A DNA stretch of 64,000 nucleotides. Origin: Serinus canaria (Eukaryota; Chordata; Aves; Passeriformes; Fringillidae). Position 1 is the stretch's first letter. The number at the start of each line of letters is the position of its first letter. Location: positions 3,476,600 through 3,540,599 of the forward strand of contig NC_066336.1 in the NCBI RefSeq assembly GCF_022539315.1. The letters run 5' to 3'. A model generated the notes under the pieces. That model was not told the origin of the DNA, ran no database searches, and saw only the letters and a program-made list of their open reading frames with translations. Position numbers and translations under genes: made by a program. Shown one piece after another: positions 1-14,605 of the stretch.

Positions 1-528
1 GGGCAGCGGGACCGGCCCTGCCGGGATCAGCCGCGAGTCCACGCGGCGGGGAGGGGGCGGCCCCGGCGGGCGGGGGGCAGCGGGTGCCTCCCACAGGGAG
101 CATCGCCCACCGGCCGGCGGGGATGGGCCGGGGCGGCGCCGGCGCCGCCACCCCCGAGGCTTCCCAAGGACAGTCCCGCCGCACCCCCCCCTCCCCCCCA
201 CCCGGCGGCGGGGCCGGGGCCGCTCCGGCCCTCCCCAAGATGGAAGGGCCGTGCCCGGGCTTTGTCCCTCCCGGGAAGCCTCCCCGGCACCCCCCTCGCC
301 CCCCCCGGCTCCTCCACCGCCTCCCCGGGCCACCGCCCCGCTCCGCTCCGCCGCATTCCGCGGACCCCGCCGCCGCATCTCCGCCGGCACGGCGGGCCGC
401 ATCCCGTACCTCCCGGCAGACCCCGCACCCCCGGGCCGCATCCCGCACCCCGACTCCCAGCGGTGCGGGAGGGGGCCCGGGCACCCCCCGGAGCCGGTAC
501 CGGCGCCGCTGCCGCCGCGGATCCTTAC
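1..528 (-). other. GC-rich stretch, probable first intron of the leftmost gene
   Basis: This stretch is downstream (minus strand) of the donor at 528-527 and is very rich in C/G runs and CpG. Several long open frames cross it in different registers, but all are low-complexity Pro/Arg/Gly translations typical of CpG islands. I see no acceptor followed by a convincing exon. Confidence 0.4.
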
Positions 529-586
529 CGAGGAGCTGGGGCTGGGGCCGGGGCTGCGGCTCCCGCCCGGCGCAGCTCCGCTCCAT
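529..586 (-). CDS. MAP7D1: Probable first coding exon of MAP7D1 (partial gene, runs off left edge)
   Basis: On the minus strand an ATG (586-584) opens a 58-nt reading frame, MERSCAGREPQPRPQPQLL plus one base. It runs straight into a good splice donor, CTCG|GTAAGG, with GT at 528-527. It sits in a strong CpG island, as a first exon should. The assignment to MAP7D1 (a microtubule-associated MAP7-family protein) rests mainly on position. In human, as I recall, MAP7D1 lies head-to-head with TRAPPC3, and this exon points away from TRAPPC3 here. The peptide is short, proline-rich and low in complexity, in keeping with a MAP7D1 N-terminus but not diagnostic. The remaining exons would lie left of base 1. 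It could instead be a chance ATG in a GC-rich 5' region or belong to another gene. Confidence 0.45.
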
Positions 587-1100
587 GGCGCGGCAGGCGC
601 AGGGGCTGGCCCAGCCCCGCTCCCCCCGGCCCGCGGGGGAGGACGCTCGGCGCTCCCCGCCCCGGCCCCGCGGCCCCGGCCGGGGGGAGCGGCCGGGGGA
701 TGCTCCGCCTCGCCCCGGCTCCAGACACGGCCCCGCAGCCCCGAGCCGGCGCCGCTCCTCCCGCTGCCGCGGCTGGGACCCTGCACCCGTCACTCCTGCC
801 TCGGGCCTGTCCCCGCAGCGCTCAGCATCCCCCAGATTTGCTCGGCCACTCGCCCGCCTCCAAGCCCTGCTCTCCCAGATTTTGGGGCTCGCACACACAT
901 TTTACGATGCTCCGGTCACGCGCGAAGCGCTGGTCCCGCAGCAAACACGCCCCGCCCCGAGCAGCACCGCGATGCACAGCCAGCACCACCTGGACCGGCT
1001 GCCCCAGCCTCAGGCACCCCAAAAAGACACCGATTTCCCGTTTCCGAGCCCCACCTCAGCTGTTCGAGAGGCCTTGGAGCTGCTGCTCCCCCGCTCCCCG
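587..1100 (-). promoter_or_regulatory. CpG island promoter of the leftmost (MAP7D1-like) gene
   Basis: Dense CpG and GC boxes lie immediately upstream (minus-strand sense) of the first-exon ATG at 586. CpG density fades beyond about 1100. No TATA box is visible, as is normal for a CpG-island promoter. The transcription start cannot be placed by eye. Confidence 0.5.
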
Positions 1101-3828
1101 TCACACGTGAGCCTTAGTCACCGCCAGCAGCCGCCTCCGCTGGCGGGGCTTCCCCCCGCCCGCATCCCACCCTGATCCGGTAACCGGCAAACAGAGGCCT
1201 CTCCCGCTGCCCGGACAGGAGCAGCGGCCCCCGCTCAGCGCTGAAACCCCTTTGGGCCCTGCTTGGACGGGAATGCAACGGCACGGCCAGGGTAGGGGAC
1301 GAGTGGGCAGCACCAGCAGTGGAAGAAACACGGCTCCAGGTGCGGCAGGGGCACCGGGAGGCAGGGACATGTCCTTGTCCACCACGTGGCCATCCTGCTC
1401 CAGGCATCCCGCAGAGTGCCCGACTCTGGGTGTGTGGATGAACGAAGTTAGTTTTCTGCGGGCTGCACCCATCAGAGATGCCTGTTTTGGGGATGATGTC
1501 ACCGCAGGCCAGGAGATCCCCTGCCACTCATCCTCCCTCACCTACCAGGCAAACAGGTTTACCGAAATCCCAGCCCTTTTCCTTGGAAGTGCATTCCCCT
1601 GAGTCAGGGATGAGGAGCTCCTCAGCAGACGGGGCGGCCCCACTCTGTGATGCTGCAGGGGTAGCCCTACACCCCAAATCACCCTAAAGTCATCACCCTC
1701 CTACAGCCTCTAGCCCTGCACCCTCTCACCTGGCTCAGACAGAGCAGAGGCTTCCTGAAACTCCCAGAGCCTCACCTGCCAGCTGACTCCCCACCAGGGA
1801 ATGCTGCACAGCCAAGCCTCAGCTCTGGAAGCTGGGCGCCCCAGGAAGATGGCAGGGAGAGCAATGTCCCAAAGAATTCACAGAGCCAGGATATGCCCTG
1901 GGACAGGAAAGGGGAACAGCCCAAATCACATTGTTGCATGGCTGAGCCTCCAAGCGGCTGTAGCAGCCCCTCAGCTCTGTATTTCCATGGCACACAAGGG
2001 ATCTGGCAGAGCAGGTTTGGAGCCACTCCATGACATGTTCCAAGGGTGACTTCCAAAGCTTCATTGTCTGTGGGTCCCACAGCATCACCTGGAGCAGATG
2101 AGCATCTCAGGGCTCTGGGACAGCCTGGCACTGGATCCAGCCATGTCCATGGTCCTTCCCCCCACAGTGGGGTCAGTCTGGAGCTGAGTGAGGTGAGGAA
2201 GGAGCAACTGTGGGTGTACAGGGCCTGTGGCTGTGTTCCAACAGTGCAACATGAGAGGGCTTGTGAATGCCATGCCAGCCCAAGTCGATGGGCTTATACA
2301 AGCAGGGATTGATCAATCCTTCTGCTGCAGGCAGAGCCCCGCTGTGTTGGGGTTCCTGGGTCCAGCCCCGCTGTTCCCGTGGTGCTGGGAACAGCTGCCC
2401 CCCCGAGCCGATGGAAAATCCGATGAGCTCATGATGAGCACGTCACCCAGCCCTGGCTGCTGCATGCCTCAGCACTCCCTGTGCTCCTCAGCCCTGCAGT
2501 GTGGGGTGCAACACTGCCATGGCTCCATCGGGCCAGTCTGGGCAGGGGACTGCACCCTCAGGCCCAATACCTGGCCCTGACACTGACTGTAGGGACCCAA
2601 AGGGATCAGCACCCCAAAGTCAAAGGATAACTACAGCCACGATTCCGCCCTGCCAGCAGGAGCTGACACTGTGTGAGTCTGGGAGCAAACAGGGATAGGG
2701 ATGGCAAACAAACCCCGCCAGCATCTCTGAGCAAAGTACTATGTGGGACACCCCGTCCCACCCATTTCCACCTGCTCCCTATCCCTCTGCTCCCACCTCT
2801 CCTCAGCCCCAGGACTTTGCCCTGGCACCAGGCTGATCACACCCTGCTGCTCTGACACAGTGCCCACAAGGGGTGATGTGAATCCCTGTCCCCAAAGCAC
2901 TCCAGCTGATTCCCTCTAGCCATGGGGCAGTGACCCAACAGGACCCTAGGGATGAGTGTCTGTCCCTGTGTCCTGTCCTGGGGTGGATGGATGCAATAGG
3001 AACCCACCACCAGCAGCATGTCAGGGCAACAATCGGATCCCCAGCATGCTGCCATGGAGCTACACCACGGCCCATGGCAAATCTCAGCTGCTGCAGGACA
3101 ATCCCCTGTGGGTGTCAGTGACAAATGGGCCAGCAATGGGCTGAGCCACAGCGGGCTGCGCCCTGCCCTGCCGCAGTTCGCGCCTGCTCTGTAATTATCC
3201 CAAGCCGCATCTGTAATTAGTGTCCTGATGTCATGGGGTCAGGCCTGGGCAACCCCACGCGCTCCCCGCCACCCCCACCTTGGCCTCCGGCCTTCAGGCT
3301 GGAGATCACAGTCTTCCAACACCATCCGGAGGAGTTCCTGCCCAGCTCCGGCTCCCCGCCAGCATTGCTGCCGGAATCACATCCCAGTGCTGTTCCACAG
3401 CCCCCGAGCTGCTTCAGGGTTGGATCTGTCCCTCCGGCCAGCGCAGGGCTTGCTCGTTCCAACCACTGCCCCCTTCCCTGCAGCATCCTACCCGCTCCCT
3501 GGATCCTGCCTGGGAAGGAGAAGGGCCAGCCCCTGGCCTCCCGAGCCTCCCAGGGCTGCCAGTCACCGCTTCCTCGGCACAGGGAATGCGCTGGAGCAGC
3601 CCTGCGGTTATAAATAGAGCGGGAGGAGCAGGCACGTGTGGCCGCAGCACATGCGGGTCCGGCGGTGCCCTGTGGCCGGTGTGGGACACGGGCAGGGTGT
3701 GGGGCTGCAGCAGTGCCTCGGGGTGGGACAGCCACGGCAGGAGGGCAGTCACTGAGCAGGGCAGTGTGGTCCTTCTCCAGGGAGATGCCAGCGCTGCGCT
3801 GGGAGGATGGAAGGGAGGCTCCACACAG
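1101..3828. other. Intergenic stretch with no supported gene
   Basis: Ordinary unique-looking DNA between the leftmost gene and the 3' end of the GH3 gene. Open frames here are short, overlap on both strands and resemble no family I know. The only standout is an isolated TATA-type element near 3609 with two TAATTA/TAATTAG-like homeodomain cores around 3191-3220 (separate entry). Confidence 0.5.
3609..3617 (+). promoter_or_regulatory. Isolated canonical TATA box (TATAAATAG)
   Basis: TATAAATAG lies in a GC-rich setting, with an E-box-like CACGTG about 16-24 bases downstream (3633 region). The spacing is what an initiator or proximal element would have. A transcript started here on the plus strand would run antisense into the 3' end of the GH3 gene. 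No following coding exon can be supported, so promoter activity is an inference. Confidence 0.3.
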
Positions 3829-3848
3829 CTGACACGGAGCACCAGCAC

Positions 3849-3854
3849 TTTATT
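3849..3854 (-). terminator. Poly(A) signal of the GH3 gene
   Basis: AATAAA on the minus strand (plus-strand TTTATT) lies 88 bases past the GH3 stop codon at 3944-3942. This gives a very short 3' UTR of roughly 110 bases, with cleavage expected near 3830. Confidence 0.75.
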
Positions 3855-3941
3855 GCAGGGCAGAGAACCACCACACTGCCTGCGGCACACGGGGTACATC
3901 GCATCCCTTCCTCTGCCAGCACCCTGTGCCCACCCCCGCGG

Positions 3942-6900
3942 CTAACACGTGCGTAAGGGCCGGGCAGTGCCGGTAACACTGAACCGTGCATTCAGCACCT
4001 CCGAGGGCGCCCGTGTCTTCTGGCCCGGCTGCTGCCCTCCAGCGAACAGGGTGAAGGTGCTGGGCTCCAGGCGCCAGTCCTGCGCCCAGACAGCGCGCTG
4101 CTCGGCCAGCACCTGGAAGGTCAGCTTGGCCTCCCGGCCGGCCAGCACAGCCACACGGCGGAAAGCCACCAGCTGCCAGCGGGGCACCAGCACAGATGAC
4201 TGCTCCCAGCGCAGGTACAGCTGCACCACCTGCACAGAGGGATGGGACTCAGCACAGTGGGACTCTCCCTTGCAGGGGGAGCTCGGGCACATCTGTACCC
4301 CGTACAGCCAGATCAGGGCAGAGCAGCTGTGCCCACCTCCTCGCTGTCCCGCAGCCCCGTGTTCTCCAGCACCACAGACACAGAAAGGTTGGCACAGACC
4401 GGCAGCACTGGGGGGCTCAGCACCAGGTCCCGATAGCGGAACGTGGTGTAGGACAGCCCGTACCCAAAAGGGTAGAGCGGGGCCTCCTGCCCATAGTACC
4501 GGTATGTCCGTCCCTCCATGGTGTAGTTCTCCATCGGTGGCACCTGTGGGACAAGGGCCAGTGGAACAGGGAAGGGCTGGGCGGGCACAGGCAAGAACCA
4601 CAGCCCTGCATCCCGCAGCTGCTCCAGCCACCAAGGCATGGAAAGGCTACAGGTGCAACCAGCAGCCCTGGCCTTACCTGGTGCATGCCTGCAGGCCAAG
4701 TGGCTGGCAGCCGGCCAGCTGGGCTGGCCCCTGCCTCACCCAGCAGGACCCTGGCAATGGCCAAGCCGGTGGCCTGGGCAGGGAAGAAGCAGGCCAGGAT
4801 GGCCCCTACGCCGTCGTGTGCCTGAGCCCAGCTCACGTCCAGGGGCCCCGCGTTGAACAGCAGCAGAATGACAGGGCGCCCAGCGGCTGCAGGGAGGTGG
4901 CTGTCACTGAGAGGCCAGTAGTGGCACTCCTGGGATGGCCGCAGAGTGTCCCACAGATGGGGAACACCTGAGTGGGTTGAAGTCCCACAGAGCCCCTACC
5001 CGCCTGCACAGCATCCTGCAGCAGCTCCAGCTGCTGCCCGGGCAGAGACAGGTCACTCCGGTCTTTCGCCTCTGTCTCCACATCTACCCCTGGGTGGGGA
5101 CAGCCAAGGGAGAGCCCCTTACACCCCTGTGGGCAGACAGGGCAGAGAGGCACCGACCACCTCAGAGGTGGCTCATGGGCAGCCCCTCTCTCCCAGATCA
5201 CTCCCCTTCCTCTGGCAGTGCCCACCCAGTGCCCTCCCACTCCCACCTACCTGTGCCCAGGCAGACCAGCACCACATCAGCTGCCCTCACCACCCTCAGC
5301 AGCTCTGCCCGGGAGTACAGCTTGCACCGTGGCTCGCTGCAGCCCGCTGTGAAGCTGACATTGGCCCCCAGCATCTCCAGCCCCCTCCTGCACCAGGGAA
5401 GAGAAGAGGACACGTGCAGCTGTGCCCCAGGGCCGGGGCACAATGGGGACAGCCCCCTTGCCTGGCCACTAGCCAAGGGCCAAGCACTAGCCCCGCCCCC
5501 GCCGCCATTTCCCGCCCGCGGTCCCGCTCCCCTCCCAGCAGCAGCCCTGGAAAGTGCCCAGAAGAGGGAAACAGTGACCAGGAGAGGGAGACATGAGGTG
5601 GGACCGCGCTGTCTCACCGGGGGGTGTAGATGTACTGAGGATCTGGCACTGGTGCATAGTCCCCAAACAGTACCCGGGGATTGTCAGCAAAGGGACCCAC
5701 GACCTGCAGCGGGCAGAGGGGTGAGGGTGGGCACCAGCAGCCCTGTGACACCTGTGTGTGGACCCAGCATGTCCCCCTGCCCACCCCCTTGCAGGGGCTC
5801 ACCGCGAGGTGCTGGCCAGACAGGTCCTGGGCCCGCAGGGGCAGTGTCCCCCGCACGTTCTTCAGCAGCACAAAGCTCTTGACGGCAGCTTCCAGCGAGA
5901 GGTTGCGGTGCTCGGGGCTCTGCACCACACTCAGGTCCAGGGAGCTGTAGGGGTTCATGGCTGGGGGGTCAAACTCCCCCAGCCGCATCCGTGTGTAGAA
6001 GAGGGGCCGGACTCGGTCACGCAGCATCTGTGGAGACCCCAACCCAACACCTCAGTTGTGACTGGCAGGGGCAGCCCAGGCTCTCTGCCCACAGCCCTGG
6101 TCCCACTCCCCTCAGCTCACCTGCAGTGTGATGTTGCCCATGGCCAGAGCCTCAGGGATGTGCATGAATACGTTGTTCCTCATGCCATAGGAGAGCTCCA
6201 GGTTGCAGCCAGCGTTCACCGAGGCTGCCGTGCCAGGGAGAAAGGAGAACTCCCATCATGGCTGTGTCATGCCTGGGGACCGACCCCATGCCCAGCCCAT
6301 GAGCTCACCAACCGCTGTCTCCAGAAAGCTGTGTGTGTAGTGGTGCCCTAGCATGATGAGCTCCACAGCCCCCTCGTCGCTCACCACGTAGCCATCAAAG
6401 CCCCACTCGCCACGCAGGATGTCCGTCAGCAGCTTCTTGTTGGCACAAGCAGGAACACCGTTGATCCTGTTGGAGAGGGGATGGGGCAGCCAGGAGAGCA
6501 AGGCACTGGCCATGCCAAGGGCAGCCCAGCCCATGTGGCCCCCGCCATGCTCCACACCTGTTGTAGCTGCACATGAAGCTGTAGGAGCCAGCACGCACAC
6601 ATGCCTGGAACTGGGGCAGGAAGGTCATGCGCCAGTCCCGCTCCAGCACCTGCAAACACCATGGCAGAGTGGGGTCAGCACGTGGAGTGTCCCCTGCCCT
6701 CTTAACACCCCCTGCCCCGCTGTGCTCACCTTGGCATCGAAGCTTAGCCTGGAGACGGGGATGTTCTCAGGGCCTCCGTGCACACTGAAGTGTTTGCAGC
6801 CAGCACTGGCCTTAACATAACGGGGGTGCTGACCCTGAAGCCCCTGCACAAAGCTACGGGCCAGCTCCCCAATCAGGAATGGGTCCTCCCCATAGGTCTC

Positions 6901-7745
6901 CTGTCCGAGGCACAGGTGGGTCACCTCTGGGAGCCCTGTCCCCACATCCCCACAACCTGGCAGGCCATGGCCATATCCAGCTGGTCAGCCAGGGTCCTTT
7001 GTGGCCCGATCCCAGCCAGGGATCACCCGCCCAAGCTAGCACCTGGTTCCTCCCCCACAGTGGGTGCCTCATGATGTTCAGGACAGGGCTGAAGCAGCTG
7101 AGCCCGGTGTGGTCACTGTAGCGGCCAGCAGCAGCAAAGCTGTTGTGTTTGGCTCTCACCTCGGTGGCCGTGGCGTTGGCCACACGGTAGATGAGTTCTG
7201 GACTGGGAGGACAGCACAGGGGTGTCAGGGCAGCATAGGCAACGGGGGACCTGTCTCACCAGGTGCCATCCCACACCCCTGGTCACCGGTGCTGGTACCT
7301 GAAGGCGGCGGCAAGCCCCAACGCCTGCGGGAAAGCTGTGGCCCATCCAGGTGCCTCGCCGTCGCCCCGCAGACACTCCGTGTTCCAGTTGTAGGGCGCG
7401 ATGCCCAGCCGCGGGATGGGGGGCGCGGGGCCGTTGCCCATCGCTCCCCCCCTCGCCACCTGCAGGGCAGCGGCGCTGAGCGGGGAGTCCCGCGGGGGCC
7501 TCGGGGGGGTCCCGCCGCCCCCTCACCTGCAGCACCAGCTCGGCGGGGCTCAGCCGGCCTAGCAGGTCGTCGAGGCGTCGCTGCCAGGGCAGCGAGGGGT
7601 CCCAGAAAGGGAAGGAGGGCGGCTGAGCCCGGACCGCCCCCGCGCACAGAGCCGCGCTCAGCACCAGCACCCGCAGCCCCAGCGCCGCTGCTGGGAGAGC
7701 TGTGCACGGCACGGCACGGCTCGGGCCCCGCGATCCGCACGGCAT
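3942..7745 (-). CDS. Glycoside hydrolase family 3 protein, beta-xylosidase/beta-glucosidase-like, secreted
   Basis: Fourteen coding exons join in frame: 7745-7527, 7459-7299, 7202-7043, 6900-6730, 6649-6558, 6466-6309, 6224-6121, 6027-5803, 5703-5618, 5387-5251, 5089-5000, 4886-4678, 4543-4337, 4229-3942. They give 768 residues, a usual length for plant-type GH3 beta-xylosidases. A hydrophobic signal peptide ends near residue 40 (AGAVRA|QPP). The N-terminal barrel carries PIPRLGIAPYNWNTECLRG, ETYGEDP and CKHFSVHGG. The nucleophile motif GFDGYVVSDEGAVE puts Asp at residue 298. The second domain holds GTGVDVETEAKDRSDL, with acid/base candidates Glu509 or Glu511. The tail (from about residue 610, YGQEAPLYPFGYGLSYT) matches a fibronectin-III-like domain. 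Six N-glycosylation sequons (136, 351, 397, 468, 610, 656) and no anchor suggest a secreted or lysosomal enzyme. The substrate is unknown. An in-frame ATG at 7778 would add 11 residues. Confidence 0.9.
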
Positions 7746-7835
7746 GGCACGGCTCGGCTCCCAGGATTTGCACGGCATGGCCCGGCCCGGCTCCCGGGAT
7801 TTGCACAGCACGGTTCGGCCCGGCCCCCGTTCCCC
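7704..7835. repeat. 33-bp tandem repeat, four units, overlapping the GH3 start
   Basis: Units begin at 7704, 7737, 7770 and 7803 with a GCACGGCAYGGC-type opening. Divergence is modest, greatest in the last unit. Because 33 is a multiple of three, the minus-strand frame stays open and reads as an 11-residue repeat (MPCKSWEPSRA, MPCGSRGPSRA). Two of the units supply in-frame ATGs at 7778 and 7745 in near-identical contexts (GCCATGC), so the array itself decides how many start codons the GH3 mRNA has. Confidence 0.8.
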
Positions 7836-8375
7836 AACCCCCGCAGTGGGCGCGGCGGGGCGGAGCGCGCTGCAGGCGGTCCTGCGCCCACCGGACGGGG
7901 CGGAGCGCGGTCGGACAGGACGGGTCAGGGGGGCCCGGGGCTTTGCCAGGTCCCGGCCGCCCCCCGGGCCGGTTTGCGAGATTCACCCCGTGCAGCGGGG
8001 TCTGTATGCGGGGGGCGGCGAGCCCCGAGCCCAGCACAGCCCGGCCCCGCCGCGGGGACAAGTCGCGGCTTTTCGGTTCCGCCCGTCTCCCGGAGCATCT
8101 CCCGTGTGCGGGCGGGAACCGCCAGAGCCGCCCGGCGCCGTCAGACCGGCTCTCGGTGCCCTCGGCTGCAGCGGGGCCGGCTCGGCCCCTGCCCGGGGCC
8201 GGGGAGCAGTAACGGCTACGCTTGGGAGGGATCTCCTGTGCTCGCTGGGCATTGCGGCACGACACGGACTGAGATGCCAGCGCGGGTGCCCTATGTGCAC
8301 CTCATGGCCCCCGGGTCAGCACGGAGGGACACTGCCAGGGACCTCTGCAGTGACCTGGGACACGGTGTCTTCTTA
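7836..8375 (-). promoter_or_regulatory. GC/CpG-rich 5' flank, probable GH3 promoter
   Basis: CpG-dense DNA directly upstream (minus sense) of the GH3 start. No TATA box is visible near the start. Long open frames on both strands here are composition artefacts. The limits are approximate. Confidence 0.45.
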
Positions 8376-8598
8376 AGTTGGATATTAGGAAAATGTTCTT
8401 CCTCGAGAAGGTGCTGGGCACTGCCCAGGCTCCCCAGGGAATGGGCACTGCCCCAAGGCTGTCTGAGCTCCAGGAGCGTTTGGATAATGCCCTCAGGCAC
8501 AGGGTGGGATTGTTGGGGTGTCTGGGTAGGGCCAGGAGCTGGAATCCATGGTCCTTGTAGGTTTGTTCCAACTCAGGGTCTTCTAGGATTCAATGATC
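8376..8598 (+). mobile_element. CR1 LINE 3' fragment
   Basis: Sequence from the TTGGATATTAGGAAAA block through the GTGGGATTGTTGGGGTGTC segment to the terminal ATTCAATGAT tail follows the avian CR1 3' end in sense orientation. It is 5'-truncated, as CR1 copies normally are, and has no coding capacity. Confidence 0.85.
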
Positions 8599-9049
8599 TC
8601 CATCAGCCACCAGCACACTGGGGCCACTGTGGTGGTAGAGCACAAGGCGGCATTTGGGACTGGGAGCAGGAGGGGATCTGGCACTGCAGAGCTGGACACA
8701 GGGAGCACAGCCATGCCATCAGCTCACTGGCACAATGGAGGTGCTGCTGGCAGCCCCGCAGCCCGGGACAACCACACCACGCCCCAGTGCCAGCCCGGTG
8801 CCCCGCAGCTGCCTGTGTCCTGGGGATGCAGCCATGTAAGGCAATGCCAGCAGGTCACCGATCTCGGCCGGTCCCCACGCTCCCGCTCGGCGGTGACAGC
8901 GAGCCAGCTCCCAGCTGCTGGATTCCTGAGCAGCCAGCAGGAGTGGGGCGGTCCCCCAGTGCCCACAACAAGTCCTGCCCCCAGAGCACCACCCCCGGTC
9001 AGGGTTCAGTACTCGCTCAGTGACAAGTCTGGGATGGGGACATAATGGC

Positions 9050-9095
9050 ATAAATAAATAAACAACAGAAGATTAAAGAAATAAGTAAACAATGC
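9050..9095. repeat. A-rich (AAAT)n patch
   Basis: A short ATAAATAAATAAAC run followed by A-rich sequence. It may be a degraded retroposon tail. Its AATAAA words are not linked to any gene I can see. Confidence 0.4.
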
Positions 9096-9409
9096 CTGGC
9101 ACTCTCTGGGAGTAGAACCTGGTGCACCGGGGTGCCATGCTGGCTTGGAGAGAGTCAGGGGAAGCTGGGTTGTTCCAGGGAATATTCCCTGCAGTTCCTG
9201 CAGCCCCAAGCCAGCCTGGTTTCTGTGACAGTCTGTCCTTTGCCCTGTTCTTGTGGGGCCATTTGCGGCCTCACAGGGTAGAAACCTGCTTGTGTTCCAC
9301 ATTGAGCCACAGCCCAAGGATCCGAGCTTGCCCAATCCTGCCAGCACAGGCCTTGCTTCATCTATCCAGTTGCCCTTTCCCCAGGAATCAGCCCCTGCCG
9401 AGCCCCTGG

Positions 9410-9598
9410 AGCCGGGCAAGGAAGGCACGGAACAGGCTCCCCAGGGCCTGGCCCTGGCAGAGTTGAAGGAGCGTTCGCACAATGCTCTCAGGAATACGGT
9501 GGGATTGTTGGAGTGTCCTGTGCAGGGCCAGGAGTTGGACTGAATCCTTGTGGGTCCCTTCCAGCTGGGGATAATCCACGATTCTACTCCGATTCCAA
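9410..9598 (+). mobile_element. CR1 LINE 3' fragment
   Basis: It contains the CR1 blocks GGAACAGGCTCCCCAGGG, GTGGGATTGTTGGAGTGTC, CTTGTGGGTCCCTTCCAGCT and a terminal CACGATTCTACTCCGATTC. It is truncated at the 5' end and lies just upstream of the TRAPPC3 CpG island. Weaker CR1-like similarity may extend further left. Confidence 0.8.
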
Positions 9599-9599
9599 G

Positions 9600-10087
9600 G
9601 TGGCAGTGTGGTACCAAGGTTGGAGCAGGAGCACAGCCCCGGTGCGCCGCGAAAGGCCCCTTTCCCGTGGGGCTGGGGGGCCGCGGGGAGGCCTGCAGGG
9701 ACCCGGCAGCACGTAGAGAGCAGAACCGGGGCCACCATTGAGTCACCGGCCGGGCAGGGGCCGCAGGCTGGCTGTCGAGGGCAGCGGGAGCGGCGGGGCC
9801 GGGCCGGGCCCAGCACGACCCCGATGGCGGCGGCGCCACAGTGGAGGAGGGCGGTAGCGCCCCCTGGCGGCGACCGTGGCCGTCACCTCACGCCGGTATT
9901 GGGCGGTGCCTCACTCGCATGTTGGCGCGCGATGCAGTCTGGGATTTGTAGTTCAGCTGTGCGCGCGGGGGGGCGGACGGCGGCGCGGCGGGGACTGCGT
10001 GTCCCGTGGTGCCCCGCGGTGTCCCGGGGATCCCTTGGTGCCCGCGGCAGGCGGAGCGGCCGGGCCAGGCTGAGCCGGGCGGACACG
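9600..10087 (+). promoter_or_regulatory. TRAPPC3: CpG island promoter and 5' UTR of TRAPPC3
   Basis: A CpG-dense stretch leads into the TRAPPC3 ATG at 10088 and continues into intron 1 to about 10260. There is no TATA box. A ZNF143/THAP11-type motif lies about 135-155 bases upstream of the start codon (separate entry), typical of housekeeping promoters. Confidence 0.7.
9934..9952 (-). promoter_or_regulatory. ZNF143 (Staf)/THAP11-type binding motif
   Basis: Read on the minus strand this is ACTACAAATCCCAGACTGC. It closely fits the known ACTACAATTCCCAGMATGC consensus, keeping the ACTACA and TCCCAG cores and the TGC end. Its position in a housekeeping CpG promoter just upstream of TRAPPC3 fits its known use. 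Binding is inferred, not shown. Confidence 0.75.

Positions 10088-14605
<4,518 letters not shown>

Noticed and set aside
84..1175. Long plus-strand open frames (363, 288 and 282 codons) over the left CpG island
   Set aside because: Three overlapping frames are open at once with Pro/Arg/Ala-rich content and no domain, which is the signature of GC-rich DNA lacking AT-rich stop codons.
3942..4634. Single-exon reading of the last GH3 frame
   Set aside because: The frame runs through an intron. The true last exon starts at 4229 after a clear acceptor and joins in phase to 4543-4337.
7779..7811. Extending the GH3 protein to 7811
   Set aside because: The codon at 7811 is GTG, not ATG. The upstream-most in-frame ATG is at 7778.
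7064..8212. 382-codon plus-strand frame over the GH3 5' end
   Set aside because: It is antisense to validated GH3 exons 1-3 and the promoter, is low-complexity and contains the 33-bp repeat.
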